Source: a bacterium
GTDB taxonomy: Bacteria; Actinomycetota; Thermoleophilia; Solirubrobacterales; Solirubrobacteraceae
Direction: 5' to 3'
Length of the DNA stretch: 64,000 nucleotides
Assembly (NCBI GenBank): GCA_021323635.1
Contig: JAJPKQ010000041.1
Location: 120,253-184,252 of the forward strand
Under the pieces are notes generated by a model, which saw only the letters and a program-made list of their open reading frames with translations, was not told the origin of the DNA and searched no databases. Position numbers and translations under genes: made by a program. Shown here in pieces: positions 8,730 through 18,798 of the stretch; position 1 is the first letter of the stretch, and each line of letters opens with the position of its first letter.

Positions 8730-9733
8730 TTGGGCCACCGCAGCATCGCGTCAGTCGCAGCACTCTCCCTCGCCCTTGGCGCAAGCCCTGTGAGCGCAGG
8801 AGCAGCCCACCGCAGGGCGCAGGCAGCTGCCAGGATCCCGGTGCCCCTGCCCGGAGACTGGGAGGGCGGCGGCCCGCACGGCCTGCCGCTCTCCTTCGAG
8901 CTCACACGCCGCCACGGGCACCTCGTCGCAAGCAGCATCGCCGTCGGCTATCCGCAGTCCTGTCCCGCCGACGAGCGCGACGCCGAGGCCGTCGCGCTCA
9001 CCGACACCTCCTACGCCGGCCCCGGCGGCCTCCACTCCGCAGGCCCCTTCGAGCGCTCGAGCGCCGCCGTGCTCCCCGGTCGCGAGGCCGGCAGCTCCGC
9101 CACCACCTTCCTGACGATCATCACCGGGCGCTTCAGCAGCGCGCGCTCGGGGTGCTGCACACGCTGAGCAGCGCGCGCGTGCGCTGCGGCTGGCCTCAGC
9201 GCGAGCTCACCTGGCACGTTCACCGCGCCCGGCGCATCACGATGCCGGACGCAACCTGGCAGGCGGCGATCTGCGGCCCGAGGGTCACCGGCGGCAGGGT
9301 CACCCTCTCGGTCGCCGGCGAAGGCCGCGTGCTGAGCTCGATGCAGGCGGCCTTCACCTGCGCCTCCGGCCAGGAAGAAGGCAACGCGAACGTCGGCTCG
9401 ACGCCAGCGTATGAGCTGGTGCGCGCCGATGGCAGCTTCCTCTCGCCGCAGGTCGTGACCAGCATCGACGGGGTCAACGTCTCCTGGTCGGGCAGCTTCT
9501 CCGCCGCCGGCGCGCTGCAGGGCACGCTCACCACCTACGACCCCTGCACCAGGGCGGCCATCACCGCCACCTTCAGCGCCGCCGCGCCCTCCTCCCGACA
9601 ACCTCAGGCGCGCTCAGGCGCAGAGCGCTGCCGAGGGGAAGGGCTAGCCCCGGTCGAGCGCCAGCGCGCGCAGCGCCTGCTGGCGACAGGCCCTGATCGC
9701 GGAGTCAAAGCGCGGGCTGCTGGTGCTCGTTGA
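8730..9733 (+). pseudogene. Exported hypothetical protein, split by an apparent 1-nt frameshift near 9149-9152
   Basis: Signal-peptide-like start in frame 8730..9167 ends ITGRFSSARSG; frame 9152 continues VLHTLSSARVRCGWPQRELTWHVHRARR; one extra G in the GGGG run would join them. Confidence 0.6.
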
Positions 9734-10132
9734 GGTCGGCGCGCCGAGGGCGGGCACTCCCCTGCTGTTGCGGTGCGGCGGCGCGATGCTCACGCCGTGG
9801 CTTGTCATGCAGCTTGCGTAGGCGGCCATCGCGGCTTCAAGCTGCTTGTAGTGGGCAGCAAGCGAGATGCTTGACGTGACAGCGGCGCTTGACGTCACCA
9901 CGCTCGCGGAGGAGGTCTGCGCCCGCAGCGCGCTCGTGGTCCTGCTCGTGGCGCTCGCGCTCGTGCTGCCCGAGCCGCCGCAGCCCGCGATCGCGGCCCC
10001 TGCCGCCAGCAGCGCACAGGCACCGGCGAGGGCGCGCCTGGCCGATCGGCCTGGGCGCCGCCCACGCAGCGGGCGCACGACTCCCGAGCCTCCCCCGGGA
10101 TCGCTGAGGGTGCGGGCTGCTCCAATCCTCAT
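9644..10132 (-). CDS. Putative lipoprotein / exported hypothetical protein
   Basis: Lipobox-like GAAIAGCGGSGS followed by Ser/Thr-rich region; start chosen at MRIGAARTL. Confidence 0.6.
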   Translation of the reverse strand: MRIGAARTLSDPGGGSGVVRPLRGRRPGRSARRALAGACALLAAGAAIAGCGGSGSTSASATSRTTSALRAQTSSASVVTSSAAVTSSISLAAHYKQLEAAMAAYASCMTSHGVSIAPPHRNSRGVPALGAPTSTSTSSPRFDSAIRACRQQALRALALDRG

Positions 10133-10228
10133 CGGCAGGGAATAGTAGCGATCTGCGCCCTGGCTGGCGTCGCCCGCCGGGGGTCGCGGCGGCGATCCGC
10201 ACCGCATCCCGCCGCGGATCGGATCACC

Positions 10229-13200
10229 TCACCCCACCATCACCGCCGTCGCCTCCGCGCTCGAGCTCCCGGAGACTTCGTTGGCACCCATGTTGCTGAG
10301 CAGTTCGCGCCACTGCTTGGGCACGACGATCGAGAAGGTGGCTTCGCTGACCCTCACCTCCTGCCCCGGCGTCACCGCAGACGGCGCGCTTGCGCTCATC
10401 GTCACCTGCGCGCTGCCGAGGCTGTTCACCGACCCCGGCGCAAGCACGCATTCGGCTGTATAGGTGGTCGAGTAGCGCTTGGCTGCTGCTGGCGCCGATG
10501 CGATCGGGATTTCCGCAAGCTGGATCGTCGCGGGCACTGAGCAGGCGACGAGCACGGGCCCGGCGACCGAGCTGCCCGACTTGTAGCCGGTCACGGTCGT
10601 CTGTATGCCCTTGCCAGTCGAGCGATATTCGCCTGATTTGAGCGTTTCGAAGGCCGGTCCCGGGGTCTGGATCTGAAGCTTGGCCGCTTCGCCCACCGAC
10701 CCGCTCACCAGGAGCGGCCCGAAGGAGAAGCCGCCTTCCTTGGGGATTGCGATCACCAGTTCGCTCCCTGACTGCACCGTCGCGTGAAGCGCAAGGGCGC
10801 CTTCAGGCGCGCTCATGCGGTAGCTGAAGCGATCGGCTGGGACGGGCGCGCTCAGCCCCTGCGGGGTCGCCACCCTCACATCGACTTCGCCCGCGCCGGG
10901 CGGCGCGGTGGCGGCGATCGATTCGCCGCTCGAGCTGACGCTGAAGTTTGTCGCAGCCTGAGTGCCAAAGCGCACTTCGCTTGCCTGCGCCAGATTAGAG
11001 CCGCTGATCGTGACGCTGCTCCCGCCCCCTTCAGGCCCGCTCGCGGGCGAGATCGAGCTGACCGTCGGGATCTGCACGTCCCGCAGCGCAAAGCCGTAGT
11101 GCTCGCCGGCGCTGATTGCGCTCACGCCTTCAAGGCCTGCCACTTCCACCGCCACGCGAGTGCACCCGGTCCATTCGGTGATGCAGTGTTCGGGGCCGTT
11201 GGTCTTTCCGTCGGCAAGCTCGCCGTCGAGGTTGTCGCCCCAGGCCATCACCTTGCCGGCCTTGGTCAGCGCCATGTCGTAGAAGCCTCCGGCGGAGATC
11301 GCGGTCACTTCTTCGCTGAGCCCCTTGACCGACACCGGGACGGCGCTGTAGTACTTGCTGCCGTCGCCGAGTTCGCCCATCGCGTTCCAGCCCCACGTCC
11401 GGACGGCGTGGCTCTTGGTCAGCGCCATGCCATCCGCATACCCGGCGGAGATCGCGATCACTTCGCCTTCAGCGATGTCCTGCACCTGGACGGGCACGTC
11501 CTGGTTGCCGCTGACGTTGGCGCCGAGATCGCCGCCGAAGTCCTCCCCCCAGGCCATCACGGTGCCGTTTTCAAGCAGCGCGTAGGAGTGGCTGCCGCCG
11601 GCCGCGATCGCCTTGACGTGCGCGAGCCCCTGGACGGGCGCCGGGGAGGCGTCGTACTGCCCTTCGCCCATCCTGCCGTCGCCCAGCTGGCCCCAGTCGT
11701 TCTCACCCCACGAGTACACGCTGCCGCCCTTCAGGAGCGCGAGGCTGAAGTCCCCGCCTGCGGCCACGGCGATCGCTTCTTCAGGCAGGCCCCCGACTTC
11801 CACCGGCGTGTCGCTGGCGGCGGTCGTGCCGTTGCCGAGCTGGCCGTACTGGTTGGCTCCCCAGGCGTAGACCTTGCCTTGGCGCAGCGCGACCGCATGT
11901 TCCTGCCCAGCTGCCAGCGCGCTCACGCCCGCCAGCTGCGCGGAGCAGGGCGCCTGCTCGCCCGGTGCGCAGACGGCGACGGGAGTGCTCTGAGACGCTT
12001 CCCCGCTCTTGCCGTCGCCAAGATCCCCTTCGCTGTTGGCGCCGAAGGCAAACACCCGCCCGCCTTCGCCAAGCTCCAGGGTCAGCAGGTCCCCGGCGGC
12101 AACCTGCGTGACGCCCGGCACTTCGCTTGAGCCGGCCACGTGCAGCTGCCCTTCAAGCGTCCCGTTGCCCAGTTCGCCGCGGTTGTTTGAGCCCCAGGCG
12201 AGGATCGGCGAGCGCTGGTAGACGTACCGGTCCGCGCTGCTCTTGGCAGTGGTGCCGCCGCCGGTGGTCACGCTCACATCGACCGTGCCCGAGCCCGCGG
12301 GTGCCACCGCGCTGATCGACGTCGGCGAGGTGACGAGGAAGCTGCGCGCGCTCTTGGCGCCGAACTTGACCGATTCCACCTTCTGGAAGCCTTCGCCGTA
12401 GATCGTCACCGCCGAACCCGCGGCTTCAGGGCCCGACTGGGGCGAGAGGCCCGTCAGGACCGGTGTCGCCAGGTAGAGGAAGGCGCTGCCGGGACCCGTC
12501 GCGCTGGTTCCGGCGCCCGTCCTGACCGTCACATACACTTCGCCGCTTCCGGCCGGCGCCACCGCGGTGAGTTCCGTCGGCGAGAGCACATCGACTTCCG
12601 TTGCCTGCGCGCCGCCGAAGTACACCGCCTGCACTTCTTCGAAGTGTTCGCCTACGATCGTCACCTTGCGTCCGCCGGCGAGCGGCCCCGATTCGGGTGT
12701 CACCCGGCTCACCACCGCAGAGCCGTAGTAGAAGCGGTCCGCTTCGCTCGTCGCGCTGGTGCCTGCGGGGTTGCGCACCGTCACGTCTACCGTCCCCTTG
12801 CCCGGCGGCGCGGTCGCTTCGATGATGCTCGCTCCGACAAAATGGATGTTCGAGGCCTCGGCGCTCCCAAACCAGACACTTTCGGCCTGGTCCAGATGTT
12901 CGCCCACAATCTTCACATTTGTGCCGCCCGATTCAGCCCCGCTCCGCGGGCTGATGGAGCTGATCGACGGCAGATACCAGAAGCTATCGCTCGACCCACC
13001 GCCCTGTTCGGTGACTATGCCGTCGATCGTGGGGGAGGTGCCGGCTGGCGTCGTGACCGTGACGTTCACAGAGCTGACGCCATCGGCCGAAGGCTCGCTG
13101 ACCGCCGTGATCGAGCTGCTAGATGTAACTGTGAAACAGGGGGACGCGGAGACTTCGCAGCTGTGCTCCACTCGCGGGCCGAAGGCAACGGCGCTCGCGC

Positions 13201-15205
13201 CGCTGAGGTTCGTACCGGTGATCGTGACCGTCGTGCCGCCGCCACCCGGGCCGCCGACGGGTGACAGCGACGTCACAGCGGGATAGTCGCCGTAGCTGTA
13301 GGTGGCGTCCGCGGTCGGCTTGGAGGTCCCGCTCGCGGTCACGACGCTCACGCTCACCGTGCCGCTGCCTTCGCCGGGCGGAGCTTCCACGAGCATCCTG
13401 CTGTCTTCGACCACATCCTTGATCGTCGCGCGCCTAGTGCCAAATCGCACTTCCGTTGCGCCATCAAGCCCCGACCCCTCTATTGCGACGGTACCTCCGC
13501 CGCCGATCGGCCCCTGATCGGGATAGAGAGCGACCACGCTGGGTGAAAGCGGCGCTTCGAGCGCCGGTGAGGCGCATTCGATGTACGGCGAGGGCAGGCT
13601 GCACTGATTCCCCGACTGGCTGCCGATGATGAGCGGTTCGACCAGGGGCGGATATTCGCCTTCCTTTTCCGGGGCCTTCGCGTTGATGTACGGGGCGGGC
13701 AGCGATTCGCCGAAGTCATTGCCTGTGAACCGGTTTTCGCCGACCTGCAGCGGCTCTTCGAGCGCCGATTCGCTCCAGGGCGTCATGAACACCGAGTTGT
13801 TCCAGATATGCCATCCACCCGCGACCAGCCGGTTGCCTTCAAAGGTGTTCCTGTAGAGATAGTTCCTCGGTTCGGCTTCGCCCTGGGGGTTCTTGGCAAG
13901 TTCTTTTCTGGAGCCGGCCAGCACGACCAGCGAGCCCGAATGAGCGACGGTGTTGCCGCTGAAGACGTCTTCGAGGTAGCTCGTTGCCCAGTACGAGCAG
14001 AACCCCGTCGCCCAGGCATTGTCGATCACATTGTTGATGAACCTGTCGTGAGCGGCGAGGCCCGTCGACTCGAATCCGCAGTCAAACGAGCTCAGGAGCT
14101 GGTTGTTTGCAATCGTGTCTTCCGCGTCCGACCTGGTCAGCATCACGTCGTCGGCGCCCACCGAGCCTTCTGGATACCAATGCCGCTTGAGCCCCGCTTC
14201 ATAGCCCTTGAGGTTTGAGTCTCCATCGATGCTGTTGCCGTCCACGGTGTCCTTTGTGCTGTACTGAAATTCGAACGGCTCGCCCGCGCCCTGGCCCGGC
14301 TGTGTCAGCGTGTTGAAGCCGAAGTAGTCTTCCGTTGAGCGCACCTGACCAAGCGTCGCGTTGGTGAACGTGTTGCTGTCGAACGCCACTTTGCTGTCTT
14401 CGCTCAGCGATACGCCGTCCGTCCCGCTGCCGGCGCCGAACGCATCATTCGCGAAGGTGCCGGCGGAGCTGTTAACGACGCTAGCCAGGAGGGCGTTGCT
14501 GTATAGCGCTTCCGGGTTGTAGAAACTGCAGTTGGCAATGAGAAAGCCGGTCACGTCTTTGAGCTTGAGCAAGTCTCCGAACCCGTTCGTGGTTGGTTCG
14601 TCAGTGATGCTGTGATTGGCGCATTCGAGGCTGACGCCTTGCGCTGATTCAAACGTGATGCAGCTCTGGCTCGGCGGCATCACCAAATCGCTTCCCAGCA
14701 CGTAGTGCCCTGCACCCAGCGGCGTCGACTGGCAGCCTTCGATTGTGCTCGCCGCGCTTGCGGTCTGCACTTCCAGCGGTTGGCTGGCGGGGCTGCGATT
14801 GCTGCCGGCCAATGCCACCACACTGAAAGAGCGCTTGGCCCCAGGGCTGAGACCTGTGACCAGGAGGTTGGTCGTGTATCCGTCGGTCGTTGCGATCCGC
14901 GCGCCTTCCTCGAGCACTTCGTAGCCGCTGATCGCTTCTCCTGCTCCAGGCGTCGCGGCCTGCCAGGAGAGCGCAACATCGCTCAGGCCTTCGGTTGCTC
15001 GCAGCCCGGACGGCGCTGTCGGTTGGGCGCTGGCCGCCGCAGGAAGCGCGAGCGATGCGAGCGCCGCCAAGAGCAGCGCCGGACGCGCAAGGCCCCGCTG
15101 AGCAGCATTGCGACTGCGTCGTGCCTGCTTGGCATGCCGGCGGGCTATGCGAGCCCCGCCTTCCGTCGGTCGCGCAGGCTGGTGCAATGGTGATATAGCC
15201 GTCAC
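10229..15205 (-). CDS. Giant exported protein: FN3 + parallel beta-helix + IPT/TIG repeats + RCC1 propeller + C-terminal ECVLAP module
   Basis: TAPSGLRATEGLSDVALSWQA (FN3); ISPRSGAESGGTNVKIVGEHL (IPT); VYAWGANQYGQLGNGT (RCC1). GTG start at 15205 preceded by GGGAGG; ORF open to 15358. Confidence 0.85.
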   Translation of the reverse strand: MTAISPLHQPARPTEGGARIARRHAKQARRSRNAAQRGLARPALLLAALASLALPAAASAQPTAPSGLRATEGLSDVALSWQAATPGAGEAISGYEVLEEGARIATTDGYTTNLLVTGLSPGAKRSFSVVALAGSNRSPASQPLEVQTASAASTIEGCQSTPLGAGHYVLGSDLVMPPSQSCITFESAQGVSLECANHSITDEPTTNGFGDLLKLKDVTGFLIANCSFYNPEALYSNALLASVVNSSAGTFANDAFGAGSGTDGVSLSEDSKVAFDSNTFTNATLGQVRSTEDYFGFNTLTQPGQGAGEPFEFQYSTKDTVDGNSIDGDSNLKGYEAGLKRHWYPEGSVGADDVMLTRSDAEDTIANNQLLSSFDCGFESTGLAAHDRFINNVIDNAWATGFCSYWATSYLEDVFSGNTVAHSGSLVVLAGSRKELAKNPQGEAEPRNYLYRNTFEGNRLVAGGWHIWNNSVFMTPWSESALEEPLQVGENRFTGNDFGESLPAPYINAKAPEKEGEYPPLVEPLIIGSQSGNQCSLPSPYIECASPALEAPLSPSVVALYPDQGPIGGGGTVAIEGSGLDGATEVRFGTRRATIKDVVEDSRMLVEAPPGEGSGTVSVSVVTASGTSKPTADATYSYGDYPAVTSLSPVGGPGGGGTTVTITGTNLSGASAVAFGPRVEHSCEVSASPCFTVTSSSSITAVSEPSADGVSSVNVTVTTPAGTSPTIDGIVTEQGGGSSDSFWYLPSISSISPRSGAESGGTNVKIVGEHLDQAESVWFGSAEASNIHFVGASIIEATAPPGKGTVDVTVRNPAGTSATSEADRFYYGSAVVSRVTPESGPLAGGRKVTIVGEHFEEVQAVYFGGAQATEVDVLSPTELTAVAPAGSGEVYVTVRTGAGTSATGPGSAFLYLATPVLTGLSPQSGPEAAGSAVTIYGEGFQKVESVKFGAKSARSFLVTSPTSISAVAPAGSGTVDVSVTTGGGTTAKSSADRYVYQRSPILAWGSNNRGELGNGTLEGQLHVAGSSEVPGVTQVAAGDLLTLELGEGGRVFAFGANSEGDLGDGKSGEASQSTPVAVCAPGEQAPCSAQLAGVSALAAGQEHAVALRQGKVYAWGANQYGQLGNGTTAASDTPVEVGGLPEEAIAVAAGGDFSLALLKGGSVYSWGENDWGQLGDGRMGEGQYDASPAPVQGLAHVKAIAAGGSHSYALLENGTVMAWGEDFGGDLGANVSGNQDVPVQVQDIAEGEVIAISAGYADGMALTKSHAVRTWGWNAMGELGDGSKYYSAVPVSVKGLSEEVTAISAGGFYDMALTKAGKVMAWGDNLDGELADGKTNGPEHCITEWTGCTRVAVEVAGLEGVSAISAGEHYGFALRDVQIPTVSSISPASGPEGGGSSVTISGSNLAQASEVRFGTQAATNFSVSSSGESIAATAPPGAGEVDVRVATPQGLSAPVPADRFSYRMSAPEGALALHATVQSGSELVIAIPKEGGFSFGPLLVSGSVGEAAKLQIQTPGPAFETLKSGEYRSTGKGIQTTVTGYKSGSSVAGPVLVACSVPATIQLAEIPIASAPAAAKRYSTTYTAECVLAPGSVNSLGSAQVTMSASAPSAVTPGQEVRVSEATFSIVVPKQWRELLSNMGANEVSGSSSAEATAVMVG

Positions 15206-15398
15206 AGTGCCGCCTCCCGGTCGCATGCCGTGCAGCGCAGCCGCGCCGGACATGTTGTGCATTGCGCAGAGATTAGTCGCGTCGGGGCCAACCACATGCG
15301 CCAAAGTGGTGTACGGGCGCCGCCTTGATGCGCCAATCCGGTGCGCGCACCGGCGCACAGACCGGTTGACACCCCAGAGCGCTCCCAGCCCCGTCGCC

Positions 15399-15870
15399 TC
15401 AAGCCAGCACCGCCAGCTTCACCACCGTGTCACCGACGGCGATGTATGCGTAGCCGCCGCTCGCGGCAAGCCCACCGCGGTAGTAGTGGCCGCCGCCAAA
15501 GCTCGTCATGTATTGGCCGCGGGCGTCGGCTCCTGCACGCGGGCGTCGTTGTAGTTGTCGATCGCCCAGAGGTTGCCGGCGGCGCGAGCGCGCAGGCTGC
15601 TGTCCCTGTTGCTTCTGCGAGCCCCGCCCCCGCGGCCACCAGCGCGCCCTCACCCCCGTGCGGACGCAGGGACACCCGAGCGGCGGGCGCGCCTGCGCCC
15701 GCCGCCGCGATCAGACGAGCAGACGGCGTACCAAGGGGAAGCGCTGCCGCCGCCAATGCGCCGCAGGTCGGGAGCCGCTGCCGGCGCAGGGCACTAGCCG
15801 CTCGCAGCACCTGAGCGAGCAAAAGCAGGGCGATGCGGCTCATCGGGCTCGCTTCACCATTCCTGTGCCG
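15399..15870 (-). pseudogene. NHL-repeat-like exported protein remnant with frameshifts
   Basis: One minus frame reads GNLWAIDNYNDARVQEPTPA, the next reads QYMTSFGGGHYYRGGLAASGGYAYIAVGDTVVKLAVLA; upstream frame has signal-peptide-like MSRIALLLLAQVL. Confidence 0.5.
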
Positions 15871-16089
15871 CCGCCGCTCAGCGATGTGGAGCACGTCGGC
15901 TCGCCCCGAGCAGGACCGCCACTGCATTTCCAATCTCACTTGCGATGCTTACCGCCCGCAATCGCATGGGGTGCTCGAAAGTGGCGCGGCTCGCTTGAAT
16001 ATTGCGCCGAAGTGGCAGCCGCTGTGAGCGGCTGGGTGAGCGGCCACCCCGTGCTGGCGCGCCCTGGCAGTGTGAGCTGCCTGCGGCGC

Positions 16090-16123
16090 GCTCCGCGCGG
16101 GCGCCGAAGCGCCCGCGCGGAGC
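16090..16123 (-). terminator. Hairpin terminator after the IPT/RCC1 gene
   Basis: Inverted repeat gctccgcgcgggcgc/gcgcccgcgcggagc with 4-nt loop, just downstream of the 16129 stop. Confidence 0.55.
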
Positions 16124-16128
16124 CTCCC

Positions 16129-18495
16129 TCAGCCGACGATCTGCACGGTTGCGGTCGCGCTTGAGCTGCCGGACACTTCGTTGGCCCCCAGGCCGATGAG
16201 CGATTCACGCCAAGTTTCAGGCACGTGGATCACGAAGTTGGCTCCGGTCAGCGTCACCGACTCACCCGGCGTGAGTGCGGCTGGAGCGAGCAGGTTGATG
16301 GTGACCTGCGCGCTTGCCTTGTCGTTCAGCACGCCTGGCCCGAGCATGCAGCTGGCGGTGTAGGTGGCGCTGTAGGCGCGCGCTTCACCTTCGCCTGCTT
16401 CGATCGGGATTTCTGCGGCGATGATCGTCGCGGGCACCGTGCAGGCGGCATCCACCGGCCCGATCACATGCGAGCCGGAGCGGTAGCCGCTGACGGAGGT
16501 CTGCACCCCGCCGCCGGTCGAGCGGTATTCGCTCGGTTCGGTTTCTTCAAAGGCCGGCTCAGGCGTTTCGATCTCCACCTTCGCCACTTCCCCGATCGCT
16601 CCGGTAGCGATTAGAGGCCCGAAGGAAAACGCCCCCCGCTGCGGCAGCGTGATCGTCAGCGGCGCGCTCGCTTCCACTCCGGATGAAAACGCGAACCCGC
16701 TCAGCGGCGCGCTCATCCGGTAGCTGAAGCGATCGGCGGCGACAGCGGTGCTGAGCCCATGTGGCGTCAGCACCCTGACGTCGACTACGCCCGCCCCGCG
16801 GGGCGCCACCGCGGTCAGCGACTGGCCGCCGGGAGCGACCGCGAAGGAGCTTGCCGCAGTTGAGCCGAAGCGCACTTCGCTTGCTTCCTGGAGATTCGCC
16901 CCCGTGACGGTGACGCTCGTGCCGCCCGCTTCCGACCCGCTTGCGGGCGAGATGCCCGTGACGGCGGGCGGCGTGCGGTGGCGGATCGCAAAGGCGTCAT
17001 GTTCGCCTGCCGCGATCGCGATCGGTTCGGCGACGCCTTCGACGAGCAGCGGCAGGCGACTGCAGCCGGTCGATTCATTGATGCAGTGTTCCGGCCCATG
17101 TGTCTGGCCGTCACCGAGCTCCCCGTCCAGATTGTCACCCCATGCCAGCAGCGAGCCGCCCTTCGTCAAGGCCATGTCAAAGAAGCCGCCGGCGGCGATC
17201 GAGGCGATTTCTTCGTGGAGGCCGGAGACTGCCACGGGCACGTTGCTGTAGCTGCTGCTGCCATCGCCCAGTTCGCCAAGCGCGTTCCAGCCCCAGGTCT
17301 TGACCGTGTGCGAGCTGGTCAGCACCATGCCGTCTGCGTACCCCGCGGCCACCGCTAGCGCTTCACCTTCGGCGATGCCCTTGACCGCCGTCGGGACGTC
17401 CCGGTTGCCGCCTTCGCCGATGCCGAGCTCGCCGCCGAAGTTCTCGCCCCAGGCTACGACCGTGCCGTTGCTCAACAGCGCGAACGCGTGCGCTCCGCCC
17501 GCTGCGATTGCCTTGACGCCTTCAAGGCCGGCGACCTGAGTGGGAGCGGTGCTGTTGTAGGTTTCGCCTTCGCTGCCATCGCCAAGCTGGCCATAGTTGT
17601 CGCGACCCCACGACCACACCGTCCCGTTGCGCATCAACGCCAGGCCAAACGCTTCGCCCGCGGCTACCGCGATCGCTTCTTCGGGCAATCCCGCCACGGA
17701 CACCGGCGCATCGCTGTTGGCGGTGGTGCCATCGCCCAGCTGCCCGTACTTGTTTGACCCCCAGGCGAGAACCCGTCCTTCGCGCAGCGCCAAGCCGAAA
17801 GCGGAGCCGGCCGCAAGCGCGCTCACGTGCGTCAGCTGCGAGGCGCAGGGCGCACGTTCGCCGGGTGCACACACGGCGAGGGGCATGCTCTGGTGGGCTT
17901 CGCCGCTCCTGCCATCGCCAAGCTCGCCTTCGGCGTTGCTGCCGGAGGCGACAACAGCGCCGCCTTCAAGCAGCGCAAGCGTCATTTCGCCGCCGGCGGC
18001 GATCGCAGACGGCGGCGAGGCGAGCCCGGTCGGGGCCGCGCGCAGGCGCCCTTCGAGCGTGCCATCGCCGAGCTGGCCGGCGAGATTGCCTCCCCAGCCG
18101 TATGCGGAGGCCGGCTCATATACGTAGCGATCGGCGCTGCCCGCGGCGCTTGCGCCGGCCGCGGTCATCACGCTCACTTCGACAGCCCCCGCCCCCGGAG
18201 GCGCTTCGGCGACGATCTCGCTCGGCGAGGCCACGGTGTAGCTGAGTGCGTTTGCAGCGCCGAAGCTGACCGATCGCACGCCTTCAAAGTGGGCGCCGTC
18301 TATCGTCACCTGATTGTGGCCGCTTTCCGGGCCGCTCTGGGGCGTGACCTGGCTGATCGTGGGCGGCAGCGCGGCTGCCGCGGTAGCGGGCATCGCTGCA
18401 CAGGTCAGCGCAAGCACCGTGGAGAGCAGCGCAAGGGCACCGCTCAGGGCGCGTCCTGAGCGTGCGCAGTTTTCATGCTTTGTGTGCTGCTGCAA
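16129..18495 (-). CDS. Exported IPT/TIG + RCC1 repeat protein with C-terminal ECVLAP-like module
   Basis: Signal peptide; SAYGWGGNLAGQLGDGT, VLAWGSNKYGQLGDGTTANSD; paralogous to the C-terminal half of the 10229 gene. Confidence 0.88.
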   Translation of the reverse strand: MQQHTKHENCARSGRALSGALALLSTVLALTCAAMPATAAAALPPTISQVTPQSGPESGHNQVTIDGAHFEGVRSVSFGAANALSYTVASPSEIVAEAPPGAGAVEVSVMTAAGASAAGSADRYVYEPASAYGWGGNLAGQLGDGTLEGRLRAAPTGLASPPSAIAAGGEMTLALLEGGAVVASGSNAEGELGDGRSGEAHQSMPLAVCAPGERAPCASQLTHVSALAAGSAFGLALREGRVLAWGSNKYGQLGDGTTANSDAPVSVAGLPEEAIAVAAGEAFGLALMRNGTVWSWGRDNYGQLGDGSEGETYNSTAPTQVAGLEGVKAIAAGGAHAFALLSNGTVVAWGENFGGELGIGEGGNRDVPTAVKGIAEGEALAVAAGYADGMVLTSSHTVKTWGWNALGELGDGSSSYSNVPVAVSGLHEEIASIAAGGFFDMALTKGGSLLAWGDNLDGELGDGQTHGPEHCINESTGCSRLPLLVEGVAEPIAIAAGEHDAFAIRHRTPPAVTGISPASGSEAGGTSVTVTGANLQEASEVRFGSTAASSFAVAPGGQSLTAVAPRGAGVVDVRVLTPHGLSTAVAADRFSYRMSAPLSGFAFSSGVEASAPLTITLPQRGAFSFGPLIATGAIGEVAKVEIETPEPAFEETEPSEYRSTGGGVQTSVSGYRSGSHVIGPVDAACTVPATIIAAEIPIEAGEGEARAYSATYTASCMLGPGVLNDKASAQVTINLLAPAALTPGESVTLTGANFVIHVPETWRESLIGLGANEVSGSSSATATVQIVG

Positions 18496-18720
18496 TGTCC
18501 TTCCTCCTTCACAGGTTGGGCGGCATCGGCTGACTGCCTGCTCCGCGCGGGGATGGCGAGCTCACGCCTGCCGCGTCGAGCAGCGCGGCCGAGCGGTCGC
18601 TCTCTGACGGCAGGCACCGTAATGGCAACCTCCCGGCGCTTCAAGGCAGTGCGCCAACATGGCGCACTGCTGCACCACTTTGGCCTCACCGCCGCCGGCG
18701 CGGCGCTCGCGCCAATGCGC

Positions 18721-18757
18721 GAGGGCCCGGCGCGCTGGTGGATCGCGCCGGGCCCTC
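18721..18757 (-). terminator. Hairpin terminator downstream of 18799 gene
   Basis: gagggcccggcgcg / cgcgccgggccctc 14-bp arms. Confidence 0.6.
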
Positions 18758-18798
18758 GCCTGCAGTCCCTCAGTGGAGCGCTCGCGCGCGCAGGCGCC

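Noticed and set aside
10784-12130. 448-aa plus-strand ORF opposite the IPT/RCC1 gene
   Set aside because: Shadow ORF; His/Arg/Asp-rich composition, no family signature.
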